From assembly GCA_041319085.1 (NCBI GenBank), contig CP101033.1, positions 2,010,501-2,074,500 of the forward strand: 64,000 nt of DNA, read 5' to 3'. The stretch's first letter is position 1; each line of letters opens with the position of its first letter. Positions 54,550-63,341 of this stretch are shown one piece after another. The position numbers and the translations under genes are program-made. The notes beneath the pieces are model-generated. The model was not told where the DNA came from. It ran no database searches and was given only the letters and a program-made list of their open reading frames with translations. The stretch comes from Aeromonas veronii. Its GTDB lineage: Bacteria; Pseudomonadota; Gammaproteobacteria; Enterobacterales; Aeromonadaceae.

Positions 54550-55170
54550 ATGAACATGCCAAAGCCAGTCATCCCAGTCGATCCCAAGATTGAGCCTGCC
54601 CCCCCCGCTCTCGAAAAACGAGTACGCCGCTCATTTACCAGCGAGTACAAGCTATCCATCCTCCAGCAAGCTGATGCTTGCAGGCATGGTGAGATCGGCG
54701 AATTGCTGCGACGCGAAAAACTCTATTCCAACCAGTTAAAGCAGTGGCGTCGTGAAATGGCTGAGCAAGGAGTGGACGGATTAAAAAAATCTTCTCCCGG
54801 CCCGGCACCCAGAAAGACCGCTGAACAGAAGCGTATCGAGCAGCAGGAAAAAGAGATCGAACGACTACGTAAGCAGCTCAACGTCAAAAATTACTGCCTG
54901 ATGCTCCCAAAAAAAAAGCATTGGCACTGCTGGATGCGTTCGACGAGAACGCCTCGTGACGCTGCTGCTCGATGAGCCGATGCCTGCCAACGTCTCTGAA
55001 CGCAACGCCTGCTCGGTGCCGGGCATTTGTCGTAACAGCCTGCGTACCGCCCGTGCACGTGTTCACTTTTGTGGTCCCGTGAGCCCTTATCGGCGCAAGC
55101 GCAAGGAAACCCGACAGCTACGTGCCCTCAGCACCGAGGAACGCGCTGCGGTGCGCCCGACGCTTTGCGT
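54550..55170 (+). mobile_element. IS3-like transposase remnant (HTH part), frameshifted
   Basis: VRRSFTSEYKLSILQQADAC, EIGELLRREKLYSNQLKQWR and a basic coiled coil (RIEQQEKEIERLRKQL) form an OrfA-like HTH/leucine-zipper protein starting at 54550 after a GGAG. At a run of nine A (about 54911-54919) the homology moves to another frame (LLDEPMPANVSERNACSVPG, VSPYRRKRKETRQ). It stops near 55170 at the junction with the IS1634 fragment. Confidence 0.7.
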
Positions 55171-55823
55171 GTGAGGCGGATGCCCAAGCGGAATTAGGCC
55201 GCTTTAGTGCCAGCTTGATGCAGCTGCAACTGGATGCCGAGGTGGTGAATGAGCCGGTTTATGCCGGGCGTGGCAGACCCAAGAACGGTGAAGCGCCGAT
55301 CAGCCATCAGTTTCAAATCTGAGGGTTAGCAGCAACCAGCCTGGCTTGCGTTGCAGAGGCGCGCAACCAGACCGGCGTGTTCATCCTGGCGACCAATGAC
55401 CAGAGCGTAATGCTGACGATGGCCGAGTTGTTGGCCACCTACAAGGCACAGCAGAATGTCGAGCGGGGCTTTCGTTTTCTCAAAAGTCCGGAATTTTTAA
55501 CGTCATTGTTGTACCTGAAAAAGCCCGAGCGGATAGAAGCGTTGCTGATAGTGATGACCTGTAGCCTGATGATTTACGCAGCGTTGGAGCACCGAATCCG
55601 GCAGGGATTAGTGCAGCAAAACCGCAGTGTGGCAGATATGAAAAAGAATCCGACCCAGCAGCCAACCGCCCGTTGGATTTTTCTGCGCTTTGGCGGCATC
55701 CATGAATATCGACTGGGAGAAGCCCCACCCCAGATAACGGGGCTAACCGTGGATCAGCAGGTCCTCCTGGAAGTATTGGGTGAGCGCTACCGACAAATTT
55801 ATTCCTAAATCAGGTGCGGAATG
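55171..55823 (+). mobile_element. Right end of an IS1634-family element with an in-frame stop
   Basis: The C-terminal third of an IS1634 transposase: RRFACEADAQAELGRF, a stop at 55320-55322, then TGVFILATNDQSVMLTMAEL and the YREK-like Y-K-A-Q-Q-N-V-E-R-G-F-R-F-L-K. RIEALLIVMTCSLMIYAALE follows. The frame ends at 55808 and the terminus AAATCAGGTGCGGAATG occupies 55807-55823, the exact inverted complement of 37209-37225. Confidence 0.85.
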
Positions 55824-55830
55824 TCGGTTA

Positions 55831-55858
55831 TAAAAAAGGCCTTATCACAAGGCCTTTT
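55831..55858 (-). terminator. Terminator of the chain-length determinant gene
   Basis: A 10-bp stem AAAAGGCCTT (55834-55843) and AAGGCCTTTT (55849-55858) with loop ATCAC. On the minus strand it is followed by more T. Confidence 0.85.
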
Positions 55859-55901
55859 CAGATATATCCAGATTCAGGCTGGCAGCCCGCTTTTACAGCA
55901 A

Positions 55902-57317
55902 TCAACCCAGCTCCGGTGACAAGGGCAGCACCTGCCCATCCAGCGCCTGATCACTATGGGATGGATAGTCCGGCACTGGCTCGCAGTAGGGAATGCGGCT
56001 TAGCACCGGTGCCTTGATCAGGGCAGCCAGCTGATCGGAGCGGCGCAGGCTGGCATCCGCCAGTTCGGCAACCAGTGCCAGACCGCAGCCCAGCCCCAAC
56101 CCGCCAACCATGCCCGCCAGCAGAAACAGCCAGAGCGGGTAGTTGCTCGGCTTGCTGGGGGCAAAGGGTTTGTCGATCACCTTGATCCGCTCCCCCTGCT
56201 CGAAGTTGCCCAGATCGCCGGTCACCTTGGCCTTCTCATAGCGCAGCAGCAAATCCTGATAGAGGGTGCGCTTGACCGCCAAATCCCGCTCCAGCTCGGC
56301 GAGTTGGCGCTCGGTATCCCCCTGGGAGTCGACCACCTTGTCCAGCACATCGAGCTGGCTCTTCAAACCGGCGGCGTTTTGCTCCGCTTCCGTCAGCTGC
56401 GTCTGGGCCAGCTGCCACTCGGGCCCGCGGGCCATATCCGGCTGGGATTTGAGCTGCTCAAACTCCTGCTGCAACTGGTCAATCTGATAGCGCAGACTCT
56501 GCACCTTGCTGTGCTCGTCGCTGTAGCGGGCCCGCAGCAACACCAGCTCGGTGCGCATCAGTTGCAGTTTTTCATCCAGCTGGCGAGCCAGCTGGCTCTC
56601 CTGCCCCAGCGATAGCTGATCGACCCGGGCCCTGGCCTGCTGCAGGGTGATCAGGCTCTCGGCGTAACGCTCCTGCAAACCATAGAGACGGGCGACGTTG
56701 GTACTCTGCTGCTGGGGCAAGGCGCTGGCATGCTCCCGTTTAAAATCTGCGAGCTGCTGCTCGGCCTCTTGCAGTTCGCTGCGGCGGCGGTCGAGCTGGC
56801 TTTGCAGGAAACGCTCGGACGATTCCGCCGACTGGCGCCCCTTGCTGAGCAGATTGAAGAAGAAGCGCCGTGAAATGGCTTCAAGCAAACCGGCGCTGTT
56901 GGCCGCAGAATCCGCTTTGACCTTTATCTCGATCACCTCATCGCCGATCAGCCGCAGCGAGACGGCACTCGAGAGCCAGTCCATGATGGCATCGCGCTGG
57001 GCTGGCGGGGTCTCGTCATTGACCAGACCACGATCCCGCGCCACTCCATCGAGCACATAACGGCTGCGCAGCAGGGCTTCGAGCACCGCAAAGCGATCTT
57101 TCAGGCTCTCCTGAGTGATGAGATCCTTGAGGGTCGGGGTCTGGTTGGCATCTTGCGGCACCATAAAGGTGGTGCGGCTCTCATACTCCTTGGGGGTGAG
57201 CAGGCCGGCCGTCACGCCCACCAGCGGCATCACCAGTACCGGGATCACCAGCAGATAGCGACGGCGCCAGGCGGCAAAGAGAATGATGTAGAGGTTGTAA
57301 TAGAACTGGACAGGCAT
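55902..57317 (-). CDS. Polysaccharide chain-length determinant, Wzz/GumC type (SypO-like)
   Basis: A 471-residue inner-membrane co-polymerase. TM1 (about 19-40, RYLLVIPVLVMPLVGVTAGL) is followed by a Wzz domain (TPKEYESRTTFMVPQDANQT), a long coiled coil (~190-370), a GNF-like PFAPSKPSNYPLW and TM2 (WLFLLAGMVGGLGLGCGLAL). No kinase domain follows. The ATG at 57317 follows GGGAG; the frame is open further upstream but through the promoter. A consensus sigma-54 promoter lies 39 bp upstream. Confidence 0.88.
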   Translation of the reverse strand: MPVQFYYNLYIILFAAWRRRYLLVIPVLVMPLVGVTAGLLTPKEYESRTTFMVPQDANQTPTLKDLITQESLKDRFAVLEALLRSRYVLDGVARDRGLVNDETPPAQRDAIMDWLSSAVSLRLIGDEVIEIKVKADSAANSAGLLEAISRRFFFNLLSKGRQSAESSERFLQSQLDRRRSELQEAEQQLADFKREHASALPQQQSTNVARLYGLQERYAESLITLQQARARVDQLSLGQESQLARQLDEKLQLMRTELVLLRARYSDEHSKVQSLRYQIDQLQQEFEQLKSQPDMARGPEWQLAQTQLTEAEQNAAGLKSQLDVLDKVVDSQGDTERQLAELERDLAVKRTLYQDLLLRYEKAKVTGDLGNFEQGERIKVIDKPFAPSKPSNYPLWLFLLAGMVGGLGLGCGLALVAELADASLRRSDQLAALIKAPVLSRIPYCEPVPDYPSHSDQALDGQVLPLSPELG

Positions 57318-57355
57318 GGCATCACTCCCTGAGAAAAGCCCTCCCCCCGTACGAT

Positions 57356-57370
57356 GCAAAGGCAGTGCCA
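57356..57370 (-). promoter_or_regulatory. Consensus sigma-54 promoter of the SypO-like gene
   Basis: Minus-strand TGGCACTGCCTTTGC is a perfect match to TGGCAC-N5-TTGC. The predicted start is ~27 bases before the ATG. Confidence 0.9.
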
Positions 57371-57409
57371 CCAGAGGAGCTGATCGCCTCTGTGGGCAGA
57401 TCGCAAGAG

Positions 57410-57424
57410 TGGTACAAGATTCGC
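57410..57424 (+). promoter_or_regulatory. Sigma-54-type promoter of the SypP-like operon
   Basis: TGGTACAAGATTCGC keeps GG and GC at ten-base spacing with two deviations (TGGT, TCGC). It is divergent from the consensus site 40 bp to the left and 51 bp before the glycosyltransferase start at 57475. In Vibrio fischeri sypP has a SypG-dependent promoter. Confidence 0.6.
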
Positions 57425-57474
57425 ATTCTCCCGCTATCCGGGGTGTTACCCCTTCCCTTGCCGGAGCGCGAACC

Positions 57475-58602
57475 ATGTTGTCATCAACCCCGTCGCACAG
57501 ACCCCATCCCCGCGGGGGCGCCATCCTCCAGCCTGTCGTACAAATCGTGCAGCACCTGCAGCCCGGCGGGCTGGAGACCATGGTGCTCAACCTCACGCAG
57601 GCGAGCCCTGCCGAGCAACCGGTGCATATCATCTCCCTCGAAGGGCGCAAAGGGGATGTGGTAAGGGCGTGGCCCGCCCTGTATCCCTTTGCTGGCAATA
57701 TTCACTGTCTGGAAAAGCCCGCGGGCTGGTCGCTGGCAACCATCTGGCGACTCACTCGGCTGCTGCGCCAACTCAAGCCCGTCGCAGTACATACCCACCA
57801 TCTGGGGCCCATGCTCTATGGCGGCCTCGCCAGTCGGCTGGCCCGGGTGCCCACCCTGGTACACACAGAGCACGATGCCTGGTATCTCGATGATCCCCAT
57901 CAGCGCACGCTTGCCCTGTGGGGACTGCGCGCCTTCAAACCCATTCTGGTTGCCGATGCCACGCCGGTGGCCAACCAGCTGCTGGCCAAGCTGGGCCAGC
58001 TGTCGCCAACCGTGATCCCCAACGGCATCGATGAGCTGCGCTTTGCCCCGGGCACCGCCGCCCTCGCCCGTCAGGAGATGGGATTGCCGCAAGGGGTCAA
58101 ACTGATTGGCTGCGCCGCCCGCCTTGAGTCGGTCAAGGGTCACACCTTGCTGCTGGAGGCGATCCGCGCCCTGCCGCAGGAGGTGCATCTTGCGTTGGCA
58201 GGGGTCGGCAGTTTGCAAAATGCGTTGCAACAACAGTGTCAGCAACTGGGGATCGCCCATCGGGTCCATTTTCTGGGGCTGGTTGAAAACATGCCGCGCT
58301 TCTATCAGGGGCTGGATCTCTTCTGCCTCCCCTCACTGGCGGAGGGGATGCCGCTTTGCGTGCTGGAAGCACAAGCGTGCGGGGTACCGGTGGTGATGAG
58401 CGATGTGGGGGCGGCCAGAGAGATCGTCTGTCAGGCCAGCGGCCATATTCTGTCGGAGCGGGATCCCGGCCGCCTTGCCCAGCTTCTGGCACAAGGGTTG
58501 CTGCAGTGCCATAGCCTGCGTGCCGTCACCCGAGAGTTTGTGTGCCAGCAAAGCAGCTTGAGCCGGATGGCTCAGGCCTATCAGCAGCTTTACAGCCGCT
58601 GA
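57475..58602 (+). CDS. Glycosyltransferase family 4 (SypP-like)
   Basis: A 375-residue GT-B enzyme. The N-terminal acceptor loop is VQIVQHLQPGGLETMVLNL. TVIPNGIDELRF lies in the middle, and the donor site LPSLAEGMPLCVLEAQACGVPV near residue 285 has the E-x7-E pattern. The ATG at 57475 follows GGAG; the longer frame overlaps the promoter. First gene of GT-GT2-sugar transferase, matching the order sypP-Q-R. Confidence 0.87.
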   Translation: MLSSTPSHRPHPRGGAILQPVVQIVQHLQPGGLETMVLNLTQASPAEQPVHIISLEGRKGDVVRAWPALYPFAGNIHCLEKPAGWSLATIWRLTRLLRQLKPVAVHTHHLGPMLYGGLASRLARVPTLVHTEHDAWYLDDPHQRTLALWGLRAFKPILVADATPVANQLLAKLGQLSPTVIPNGIDELRFAPGTAALARQEMGLPQGVKLIGCAARLESVKGHTLLLEAIRALPQEVHLALAGVGSLQNALQQQCQQLGIAHRVHFLGLVENMPRFYQGLDLFCLPSLAEGMPLCVLEAQACGVPVVMSDVGAAREIVCQASGHILSERDPGRLAQLLAQGLLQCHSLRAVTREFVCQQSSLSRMAQAYQQLYSR

Positions 58603-58633
58603 TCAAGCGACCCGATGACCAGAGGAGCATCCC

Positions 58634-59827
58634 ATGGAATGGATCATGATCGTGTTCTGGCTGTGCGCTGTACTGGTGGTCTACCACCATGTCGGCTATC
58701 CCCTGCTACTCAAATTCGGTGGTCGGCAGGCGCGCAAGGTCGCCAATCCACCCCGCCCCATGGATCGGGGATTCAAAGCAGAGGCCACCGATGAGGCGCT
58801 GCCGACCATCACCCTGCTGATGCCGGTCTATAACGAGGCGGCGACCATCGCGGCCAAGCTGCAAAACCTCGCCAGCCTCGATTACCCCGCCGACAAGCTA
58901 TGGGTGCATGTGCATTTCGATGGCTGCAGCGACAACAGCTACCCAATTGCGCTAAGCCAGCTTGGTGATCCCGCCCTGCAGCAGTTGCAGATCAGGCTGT
59001 TTGATCACCCCCGCAATCGCGGCAAGGTCGCCGTGCTCAACGAGGCCATGACCCGGGTGCACAGCGATCTGGTGGCCCTCACCGATGTCTCGGCCCTGCT
59101 GCCCATCGACAGCCTGCTGCTGGCGGTCGCCCATTTTGCCGACCCCAAGGTAGGGGTGGTCGGGGAAGCGTATCGCTTCTGGCAACCGGGCTCCCAGGGC
59201 GAGGAGAGTTACTGGCACTATCAAAGCCAGATCAAGCTCTGCGAATCGGCTCTTGGCGGCATGCTGGGTGCCCACGGGGCCTTTTACATGATGCGCCGGG
59301 AGTGCCTCACCCCGCTGGCTGCCGATACCATCAACGACGATTTCATCTTGCCGATGCAGGCCATCGCCAAGGGGTATCGGGCTGTCTATGACAATCGCTG
59401 TGCCGCACTGGAGCTGGAAGTTTCCGATGCCGCGCTGGAAGCGACACGGCGCAAGCGGATCGGGGCAGGCAACACCCAGCAGCTACTGCGGTTGCTGCCC
59501 CTGCTGCACCCCAAGTTCGGCTGGGTTGCCTTCAACTTTGCCAGTGGCAAGGGGCTGCGGGTGTTGATGCCGCTCTGCCTGACCCTGCTGTGGCTCTGCG
59601 CCATCCCGCTGGCCACCCAATCCCTGCTATTTCAGCTGTTGCTGGGGCTGCAACTGCTGGGGTATCTGCTGGTCATCTTGATCCAGCTGACCCCTGTGCA
59701 CCCCTGGCCCAATCTGTTTCGCAAGATCCACTATCTGGTACTCGGACACTGGTACAACGGCATGGGCACCCTGCGCTACTGCCTGCGCGTCCCCATACGT
59801 TTCATGTCACAGGAGAAAGCCGTATGA
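58634..59827 (+). CDS. Glycosyltransferase family 2, membrane-bound (SypQ-like)
   Basis: A 397-residue GT-A enzyme: an N-terminal helix (IMIVFWLCAVLVVYHHVGYP), the catalytic domain with TLLMPVYNEAATIAAKLQNL, VHFDGCSDNS and LTDVSALLP (the D-x-D-like site is D-V-S), TINDDFILP, an R-R-K-R stretch, and two to three C-terminal membrane helices. It resembles processive or lipid-linked EPS synthases. The start follows AGAGGAG, 31 bp after the preceding gene, and its stop overlaps the next ATG. Confidence 0.87.
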   Translation: MEWIMIVFWLCAVLVVYHHVGYPLLLKFGGRQARKVANPPRPMDRGFKAEATDEALPTITLLMPVYNEAATIAAKLQNLASLDYPADKLWVHVHFDGCSDNSYPIALSQLGDPALQQLQIRLFDHPRNRGKVAVLNEAMTRVHSDLVALTDVSALLPIDSLLLAVAHFADPKVGVVGEAYRFWQPGSQGEESYWHYQSQIKLCESALGGMLGAHGAFYMMRRECLTPLAADTINDDFILPMQAIAKGYRAVYDNRCAALELEVSDAALEATRRKRIGAGNTQQLLRLLPLLHPKFGWVAFNFASGKGLRVLMPLCLTLLWLCAIPLATQSLLFQLLLGLQLLGYLLVILIQLTPVHPWPNLFRKIHYLVLGHWYNGMGTLRYCLRVPIRFMSQEKAV

Positions 59828-60459
59828 CACACCCCATTCCAAGATTGACCCTGGTGGTCAAACGCAGCATGGATCTGCTCGGTGCCACTCTTGGCCTGCT
59901 GCTGACGCTGCCGCTGTGGCCGCTGATCATGTTAGCCATCCGGCTCGATAGCCCGGGTCCGGTGTTCTTTCGTCAGCTGCGGATCGGGCGCAGCCACGCC
60001 ACCCATACCGAGCTCTTTTTCATGATCAAGTTTCGCACCATGCGCGCCGACGCCGAGGCGGCCACCGGGCCGGTCTGGTGTGGCAAGGGGGACAGCCGGA
60101 TCACCCGCAGCGGCGACTTCCTACGCAAAACCCGGCTCGATGAACTGCCGCAGTTTATCAATGTGCTCAAAGGGGAGATGTCGCTGATCGGCCCCCGTCC
60201 GGAGCGGCCCGGGATCGCCAACCGGCTGGAAGATGCGGTGCCGTACTTTATCGAACGCACCTATGAAGTGGCCCCCGGCATTACCGGTCTGGCACAGGTC
60301 AATCAGGGTTACGACGAGTCGCTGGATGATGTGCGCAGCAAGCTGGCGTTCGATCTGGCCTACTCGGTCGCCCTGCTCCACCCCTGGCGCTGGCTGGTGC
60401 AGGATGTACATATCATCGGCAAGACGATCGCCATCATGGTTGGCAAAAAGGGGCGCTAA
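59824..60459 (+). CDS. Undecaprenyl-phosphate sugar transferase (SypR-like)
   Basis: A 211-residue priming glycosyltransferase of the small bacterial sugar transferase (PF02397) type. A re-entrant membrane helix (DLLGATLGLLLTLPLWPLIM) is followed by the conserved K-F-R-T-M-R, KTRLDELPQFINVLKGEMSL and IGPRPERP motifs, and PGITGLAQVNQGYDES. It loads the first sugar phosphate onto undecaprenyl phosphate to start each repeat unit. ATG overlaps the previous stop (ATGA). A terminator follows. Confidence 0.93.
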   Translation: MTHPIPRLTLVVKRSMDLLGATLGLLLTLPLWPLIMLAIRLDSPGPVFFRQLRIGRSHATHTELFFMIKFRTMRADAEAATGPVWCGKGDSRITRSGDFLRKTRLDELPQFINVLKGEMSLIGPRPERPGIANRLEDAVPYFIERTYEVAPGITGLAQVNQGYDESLDDVRSKLAFDLAYSVALLHPWRWLVQDVHIIGKTIAIMVGKKGR

Positions 60460-60492
60460 TCCCGCCAATCTCAGCCACACCTCGAGACCATC

Positions 60493-60522
60493 AGGCCATT
60501 GCCACTGCAATGGCCTTTTTTA
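60493..60522 (+). terminator. Terminator of the SypP-Q-R-like operon
   Basis: A 10-bp stem AGGCCATTGC (60493-60502) and GCAATGGCCT (60507-60516), loop CACT, then a T run. Confidence 0.9.
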
Positions 60523-60695
60523 TGGCGCATCCTTGTGGCACATCAACGTTGATCACCGAAAAGTCAGCGATCTGATCGCCATTATCTGGCCCCATCCATC
60601 CAAAGGCCTGATGCCAGTTTGACCAACAGCAGAAACCCAAGCGTTGCGTGATCACAGAAGCAATCCGCCCCCTGCAACCCCTAACACCGGCACAT

Positions 60696-60727
60696 AAAAA
60701 AACGAGTAGCCAGCGGCCACTCGTTTT
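60696..60727 (-). terminator. Terminator of the minus-strand glycosyltransferase operon
   Basis: A 13-bp stem (60699-60711 with 60715-60727, one G-U pair in the minus-strand RNA), a 3-nt loop and a seven-base T run on the minus strand. Confidence 0.85.
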
Positions 60728-60745
60728 GACAGGTTTCTCCGTGAT

Positions 60746-61747
60746 TCAGGCGCCGTAGACGGCCAGAATATCGGTCACCCTGTTGTTGACGCTGTACCCG
60801 CGGGCTATGGTGTTGCGGGCCGCCTGACTCATTTTGCTGCGCACCACCCCATCGCTGCGCAGCCAGTAGTTGACCAGCTCCGCCATATCCCGCACATGGC
60901 CGGGCTCCACCAGCCAGCCATTGGATTTATGGTCGATCAGATTGACCAGGCCCCCCACCGCAAAGGTACAGACCGGTATGCCGTGAGCCATCGCCTCCAG
61001 GGCCACCAGCGGCAACCCTTCAAAGCGGGAGGTGATGCAGAGCAGGTCGATGTTGTGCCACTCATTGGCCATGTTCTGGAAACCATGAAGCTGGACGCGA
61101 TCACCATACTGCTGCAACAAGGCGCTTTTCATGGGGCCATCCCCGTAGAGATGAAACGCTCCCTCCGGGCAGAAGGCGGCCAGCTGGCAGAACGCCTCCG
61201 GCCCCTTTTCCGGCGAGAGGCGGCCGACAAAGGCAATCCGGTTGCCAGTTACCGATGCCGGTGTCGCAGGCATGGGCACAAAGTTGCTGATCACCGTGCT
61301 TGGCACAGGCAATTTGCGAGCGATGGGCTCGCTTACTGCAATACACTTCGCAAAACGCGCTGTGGTGCGATCCAGCCAGCTGTAAAACTTCAGCAACCCT
61401 TCCCCGTCATCCCCACTGTGAAAAGTCGAGACCACCGATTTACCGGTGAACCAGGCTGTCAGCCGCCCCAGCACCCCGGCCTTGTAGCCGTGGGTATGGA
61501 TCAGCACAGAGGCAGGCTGGCGGGCCAGACGGCGCATAAAATCGCGGCTGTTGTGGCACACCTCGTAAGGCAAGCCCTGTTGTTTGAGGAGGGTCGTAAA
61601 GGGGGTCATGCCGTGGTTGCTCACCAGCATTATGGTGGGGCGAAATCCCCTGGCCAGCAGATCGTTGGCCAAGTGGATAATGTGAACTTCTATTCCACCG
61701 ACCTGACGCGCATCGATGGCCAGCCAGATCTGCTGCATGGGTAACAT
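60746..61747 (-). CDS. Glycosyltransferase family 4 (SypH-like)
   Basis: A 333-residue GT4 enzyme: DARQVGGIEVHIIHLANDLL at the start, VSEPIARKLPVPSTVISNFV in the linker, NRIAFVGRLSPEKGPEAFCQ, and donor motif TSRFEGLPLVALEAMAHGIPV near 265. The ATG at 61747 follows AGGAGGTG; an upstream start would need an unsupported leader. It lies 80 bp after the SypE-like gene and ends at a terminator. Confidence 0.87.
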   Translation of the reverse strand: MLPMQQIWLAIDARQVGGIEVHIIHLANDLLARGFRPTIMLVSNHGMTPFTTLLKQQGLPYEVCHNSRDFMRRLARQPASVLIHTHGYKAGVLGRLTAWFTGKSVVSTFHSGDDGEGLLKFYSWLDRTTARFAKCIAVSEPIARKLPVPSTVISNFVPMPATPASVTGNRIAFVGRLSPEKGPEAFCQLAAFCPEGAFHLYGDGPMKSALLQQYGDRVQLHGFQNMANEWHNIDLLCITSRFEGLPLVALEAMAHGIPVCTFAVGGLVNLIDHKSNGWLVEPGHVRDMAELVNYWLRSDGVVRSKMSQAARNTIARGYSVNNRVTDILAVYGA

Positions 61748-61791
61748 AGGCACCTCCTCCCGTGGCTCCATACCACCTGAAATGAGGCGCT

Positions 61792-61806
61792 GCATAGAGC
61801 GGGCCA
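61792..61806 (-). promoter_or_regulatory. Candidate sigma-54 promoter before the SypH-like gene
   Basis: Minus-strand TGGCCCGCTCTATGC: correct GG/GC spacing, ATGC in place of TTGC. It lies 45 bp before the ATG at 61747. Weaker than the sites at 57356 and 43028. Confidence 0.45.
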
Positions 61807-61827
61807 GTCAGGCAGAGAGGGGCAGGA

Positions 61828-63318
61828 TCAGGCGCCGGGACAGGCGACCAGCAGGAGGGTCATGTCATCGAGGGCGGCATCATTAATGCGCTCATCAAAC
61901 CAGCGGGCGATGCGATGAGCCAGTTGATCAAGGCCCGGCCCCGAGGTCAGGCAGATCTCTTTTAGCTGCGACTCCCAGCGCTGGCGCTCTGCGGCATCAC
62001 GGCTATCGAGCAGGCCGTCGGTCCAGAACAACAGGATCTCGCCGGGCTTGAGCTGACGCTCATTGGTCACGAAGTGGGGATCCGGGCGCAAACCGGGCAA
62101 GGGGCCGGTCACGCCGACCTGACGGATGGTGCCGGGCCCGACCAGCCAAGGCGCCGGGTGGCCCGCACTGGCCCACTGCACCCGCCCCTCGTTGCCGAGT
62201 TCAATGCAGAGGGTGGTGAGCAGGGTCGCCCCCAATAACGGATCACTGTGAACCGCATTGGACAAGATGGTCAGCAAACGGGCGGGGGCGAGCTCCAGAT
62301 CGTGCGCCGTCAGCAAGCCGCGCAGATAACCGGCATAGGCATGGGCAAAAAACTTGGCTTCCGCATCGTGGCCCATCACATCCCCGAGCCACAGCACCCG
62401 ATCCTTGACCAGCAGAAAGTCTCCGCCCCCCACGGTGGCCGCGCGGGTTTGCAACGCCAGCTGGTATCCCCCTATCGAGGTGGCGGGCAATAACGGGCGC
62501 AGCGCCGAGGTCATGCGCTGATCCAGCTGCTCGCCCCATTGTGACTTGAGCTGCTGCGAGCGTTGCAGCACCCGCGAAACCGCCAGCAACAGGTCCTGCT
62601 TGGTGATGGGTTTGACCAGAAAGTCATCGATCCCCAAAGCCCCCGCCCGACTCTGGGTCCACTGATCCTGATGACCGGTCAGGAAGATAAAGGGCACCCC
62701 CTTCATCTTGGGATCCTTCATCAACTGCTGGCGCAGCCCAAAGCCATCGATCCCCTCCATCTCGATATCGGAGAGCACCAGCGCGGGAGGCTGCTTTCCG
62801 AGCGCCAGCAGGGCGGCATGGGAGTCGGCATAACTTTCAACCCGGTAGTGCTCATGGAGATAGGCGGTGAGCAGGGCTCGCATCACCTTGTCATCGTCGA
62901 TCACCGCGATCACCGGCAGTTGATTGACCGGGCCTTGCTGGCGAAGGGTCACGCGATTGCGATCACCGTCGCGAGAGAAGTGCACCTCGGCAAACAACTG
63001 GTGCACCAGCGCCAGCCCGTATCCCCCCTCCTGCAGCTCATCGGGTAACGGCGCGCTGGCAAGACCGGGTTGCGGGCCGCCATCATCCTCCAGAATCAGA
63101 CTCAAGCCCGTGTCATCCACTTTCAGAGTGAGCCAGAGCTGGGTCGCGGACGGAGCAGTGTGCTTGACGCTATTGGTGGCCAGCTCACTGAAACAGAGCA
63201 GCCAGTTGGCTTGATCCTTTGGGGAGACCTGAAACAGGGAGAGTCCCTGCGCCAGCCGGTTGCGCAGTTCGCGCACCGACTGCAGGGTTGCCGGAGCAGA
63301 TCGCAACCAGTCATCCAT
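61828..63318 (-). CDS. SypE-like regulator: RsbW kinase, receiver and PP2C phosphatase
   Basis: A 496-residue three-domain protein. Residues ~1-130 form an anti-sigma-type HATPase (ELATNSVKHT N-box, LEDDGG, GGYGLALVHQLF). Residues ~138-255 form a receiver (VIDDDKVM, phospho-acceptor in LVLSDIEMEGIDG, LTGH, VKPIT). Residues ~285-495 form a PP2C/SpoIIE phosphatase (VGGGDFLL, GDVMGHDAEAK, LDDMTLLLV). This order is that of Vibrio fischeri SypE, which phosphorylates and dephosphorylates the STAS protein SypA to control biofilm. All key residues are present. No SypA is in the window; it is expected to the right. Confidence 0.88.
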   Translation of the reverse strand: MDDWLRSAPATLQSVRELRNRLAQGLSLFQVSPKDQANWLLCFSELATNSVKHTAPSATQLWLTLKVDDTGLSLILEDDGGPQPGLASAPLPDELQEGGYGLALVHQLFAEVHFSRDGDRNRVTLRQQGPVNQLPVIAVIDDDKVMRALLTAYLHEHYRVESYADSHAALLALGKQPPALVLSDIEMEGIDGFGLRQQLMKDPKMKGVPFIFLTGHQDQWTQSRAGALGIDDFLVKPITKQDLLLAVSRVLQRSQQLKSQWGEQLDQRMTSALRPLLPATSIGGYQLALQTRAATVGGGDFLLVKDRVLWLGDVMGHDAEAKFFAHAYAGYLRGLLTAHDLELAPARLLTILSNAVHSDPLLGATLLTTLCIELGNEGRVQWASAGHPAPWLVGPGTIRQVGVTGPLPGLRPDPHFVTNERQLKPGEILLFWTDGLLDSRDAAERQRWESQLKEICLTSGPGLDQLAHRIARWFDERINDAALDDMTLLLVACPGA

Positions 63319-63341
63319 ATCGGGCCTCCATCAGCGGGCGA

